Shown here: positions 32,071 to 32,381 of the stretch, piece after piece | Layout of the letters: every line of letters begins with the position of its first letter | Position numbering within the stretch: position 1 is the first letter of the stretch | Assembly: GCA_016931515.1 (NCBI GenBank) | Contig: JAFGEQ010000016.1 | Span: 1-32,381, forward strand | Source of the DNA: a candidate division CSSED10-310 bacterium | GTDB lineage: Bacteria > CSSED10-310 | DNA length: 32,381 bases | Direction: 5' to 3' | The notes under the pieces: model-generated | The model's database searches: none | The model's input: the letters and a program-made list of their open reading frames with translations, nothing else | What the model was told of the DNA's origin: nothing | Translations under genes and position numbers: made by a program

Positions 32071-32138
32071 GTCGGCGCGAAAAAAAGTGTTGACATAGGG
32101 GAGTCCAGACTTTATATTCCCCCTTCGTCGGCGCGAAA
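32071..32138 (+). repeat. Direct repeat GTCGGCGCGAAA flanking rrn P2
   Basis: The 12-mer GTCGGCGCGAAA occurs exactly at 32071-32082 and again at 32127-32138, 56 bp apart. The first copy lies just upstream of the P2 -35 and the second at about the predicted start of transcription. A partial third copy, GTCGGCG, is at 32141-32147. Confidence 0.7.
32090..32118 (+). promoter_or_regulatory. rRNA operon promoter P2
   Basis: TTGACA (32090-32095) and TATATT (32113-32118) are separated by exactly 17 nt. The initial region (TATATTCCCCC then TTCG) is unusually pyrimidine-rich. It starts about 175 nt upstream of the 16S rRNA. Confidence 0.85.
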
Positions 32139-32176
32139 GAGTCGGCGGGGAAGCGAAAGGAAAGAGGAAGCTTCCA

Positions 32177-32190
32177 GTTCTTTGACAATG
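32177..32190 (+). promoter_or_regulatory. boxA-like antitermination site in the rRNA leader
   Basis: GTTCTTTGACAATG resembles the rrn boxA element (compare E. coli GCTCTTTAACAATT), the NusB-S10 binding site of rRNA antitermination. Its position between P2 and the 16S gene fits. Confidence 0.6.
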
Positions 32191-32205
32191 TTTAAAAGCG
32201 TGCTC

Positions 32206-32231
32206 TTGTTCATGTCGAATGAAATGAACAA
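32206..32231 (+). promoter_or_regulatory. Hairpin in the rRNA leader after boxA
   Basis: TTGTTCAT (32206-32213) and ATGAACAA (32224-32231) can form an 8 bp stem with a 10 nt loop. A second, longer-range pairing, CCTTGAA/TTCAAGG at 32235-32283, is also possible. No T-run follows, so it is not a terminator; a role in processing or antitermination is inferred. Confidence 0.4.
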
Positions 32232-32300
32232 TAGCCTTGAAAATGATTAGTCAATAGCACTGATCCACGTCAATAATTCAAGGAAAACAAATAAAGTTTT

Positions 32301-32381
32301 AATTGGAGAGTTTGATCCTGGCTCAGAATAAACGCTGGCGGCATGCTTAACACATGCAAGTCGTACGAGAAAGTTCCCTTC
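32301..32381 (+). rRNA. 16S ribosomal RNA, 5' end (cut by the window edge)
   Basis: The sequence contains the universal 5' region AGAGTTTGATCCTGGCTCAG (27F site, 32308-32327), followed by AACGCTGGCGGCATGCTTAA and CACATGCAAGTCG. The 5' end is placed by alignment to the E. coli start and may be off by a base or two. Only 81 nt are present, too few for classification. Confidence 0.97.

Noticed and set aside
1-32381. CRISPR arrays, insertion sequences, tRNA genes, prophage or toxin-antitoxin modules
   Set aside because: I looked for spaced repeats, transposase motifs, tRNA-like cloverleaf ends and typical small paired genes and saw none.

Overview
The window reads as a piece of chromosome from a diderm (Gram-negative type) bacterium, probably an uncultivated anaerobic lineage. 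The diderm call rests on a nearly complete type II secretion (T2SS) operon with a lipoprotein secretin. The anaerobic leaning rests on a ferredoxin-linked 2-oxoacid oxidoreductase. Thr/Pro-rich linkers in several exported proteins and parallel beta-helix repeats are also typical of environmental genomes. The last 81 bases are the start of a 16S rRNA gene, but too little is present to name a phylum. Genes are tightly packed, with many 1-4 nt overlaps and ATG, GTG and TTG starts.

Layout. (1) 52-2131, minus strand: an RNase Z-like metallo-beta-lactamase and a zinc-dependent medium-chain dehydrogenase. (2) 2310-4986, plus strand: a YihY-type membrane protein, then tsaB and tsaC, which act in tRNA t6A37 synthesis. 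(3) 4979-7457, minus strand: an RseP-type site-2 protease, with a CDP-paratose 2-epimerase-like enzyme 1 nt upstream of it. (4) 7656-8984, plus strand: miaB, which also acts on tRNA A37. (5) 9104-23489, plus strand: a bifunctional-nuclease-domain protein, then T2SS genes in the order E-F-G-H-I-J-K-L-M-D, then an Ig-like-domain lipoprotein and a secreted beta-helix protein. No gspC, gspN or prepilin peptidase gene is present. (6) 23764-26674, minus strand: a secreted M6-type metalloprotease with its own strong promoter and intrinsic terminator. (7) 26712-28083, plus strand: a ROK sugar kinase and a small unknown membrane protein. (8) 28080-31804, minus strand: a ferredoxin-dependent 2-oxoacid oxidoreductase (delta, alpha, fused beta-gamma) followed by an LD-carboxypeptidase. 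(9) 31886-32381: a divergent promoter region and the start of an rRNA operon with tandem near-consensus promoters.

How the genes work together. The T2SS block encodes the ATPase, the platform (F, L, M), all five pseudopilin classes and the secretin. The genes next to it encode likely surface or secreted products. The most notable observation is that the beta-helix protein and the M6 protease, unrelated elsewhere, share a C-terminal domain of about 115 residues (PSWTE and WPxGAGS motifs). I do not recognise this domain. It could be a sorting, anchoring or binding module tied to this secretion system; that role is inference.
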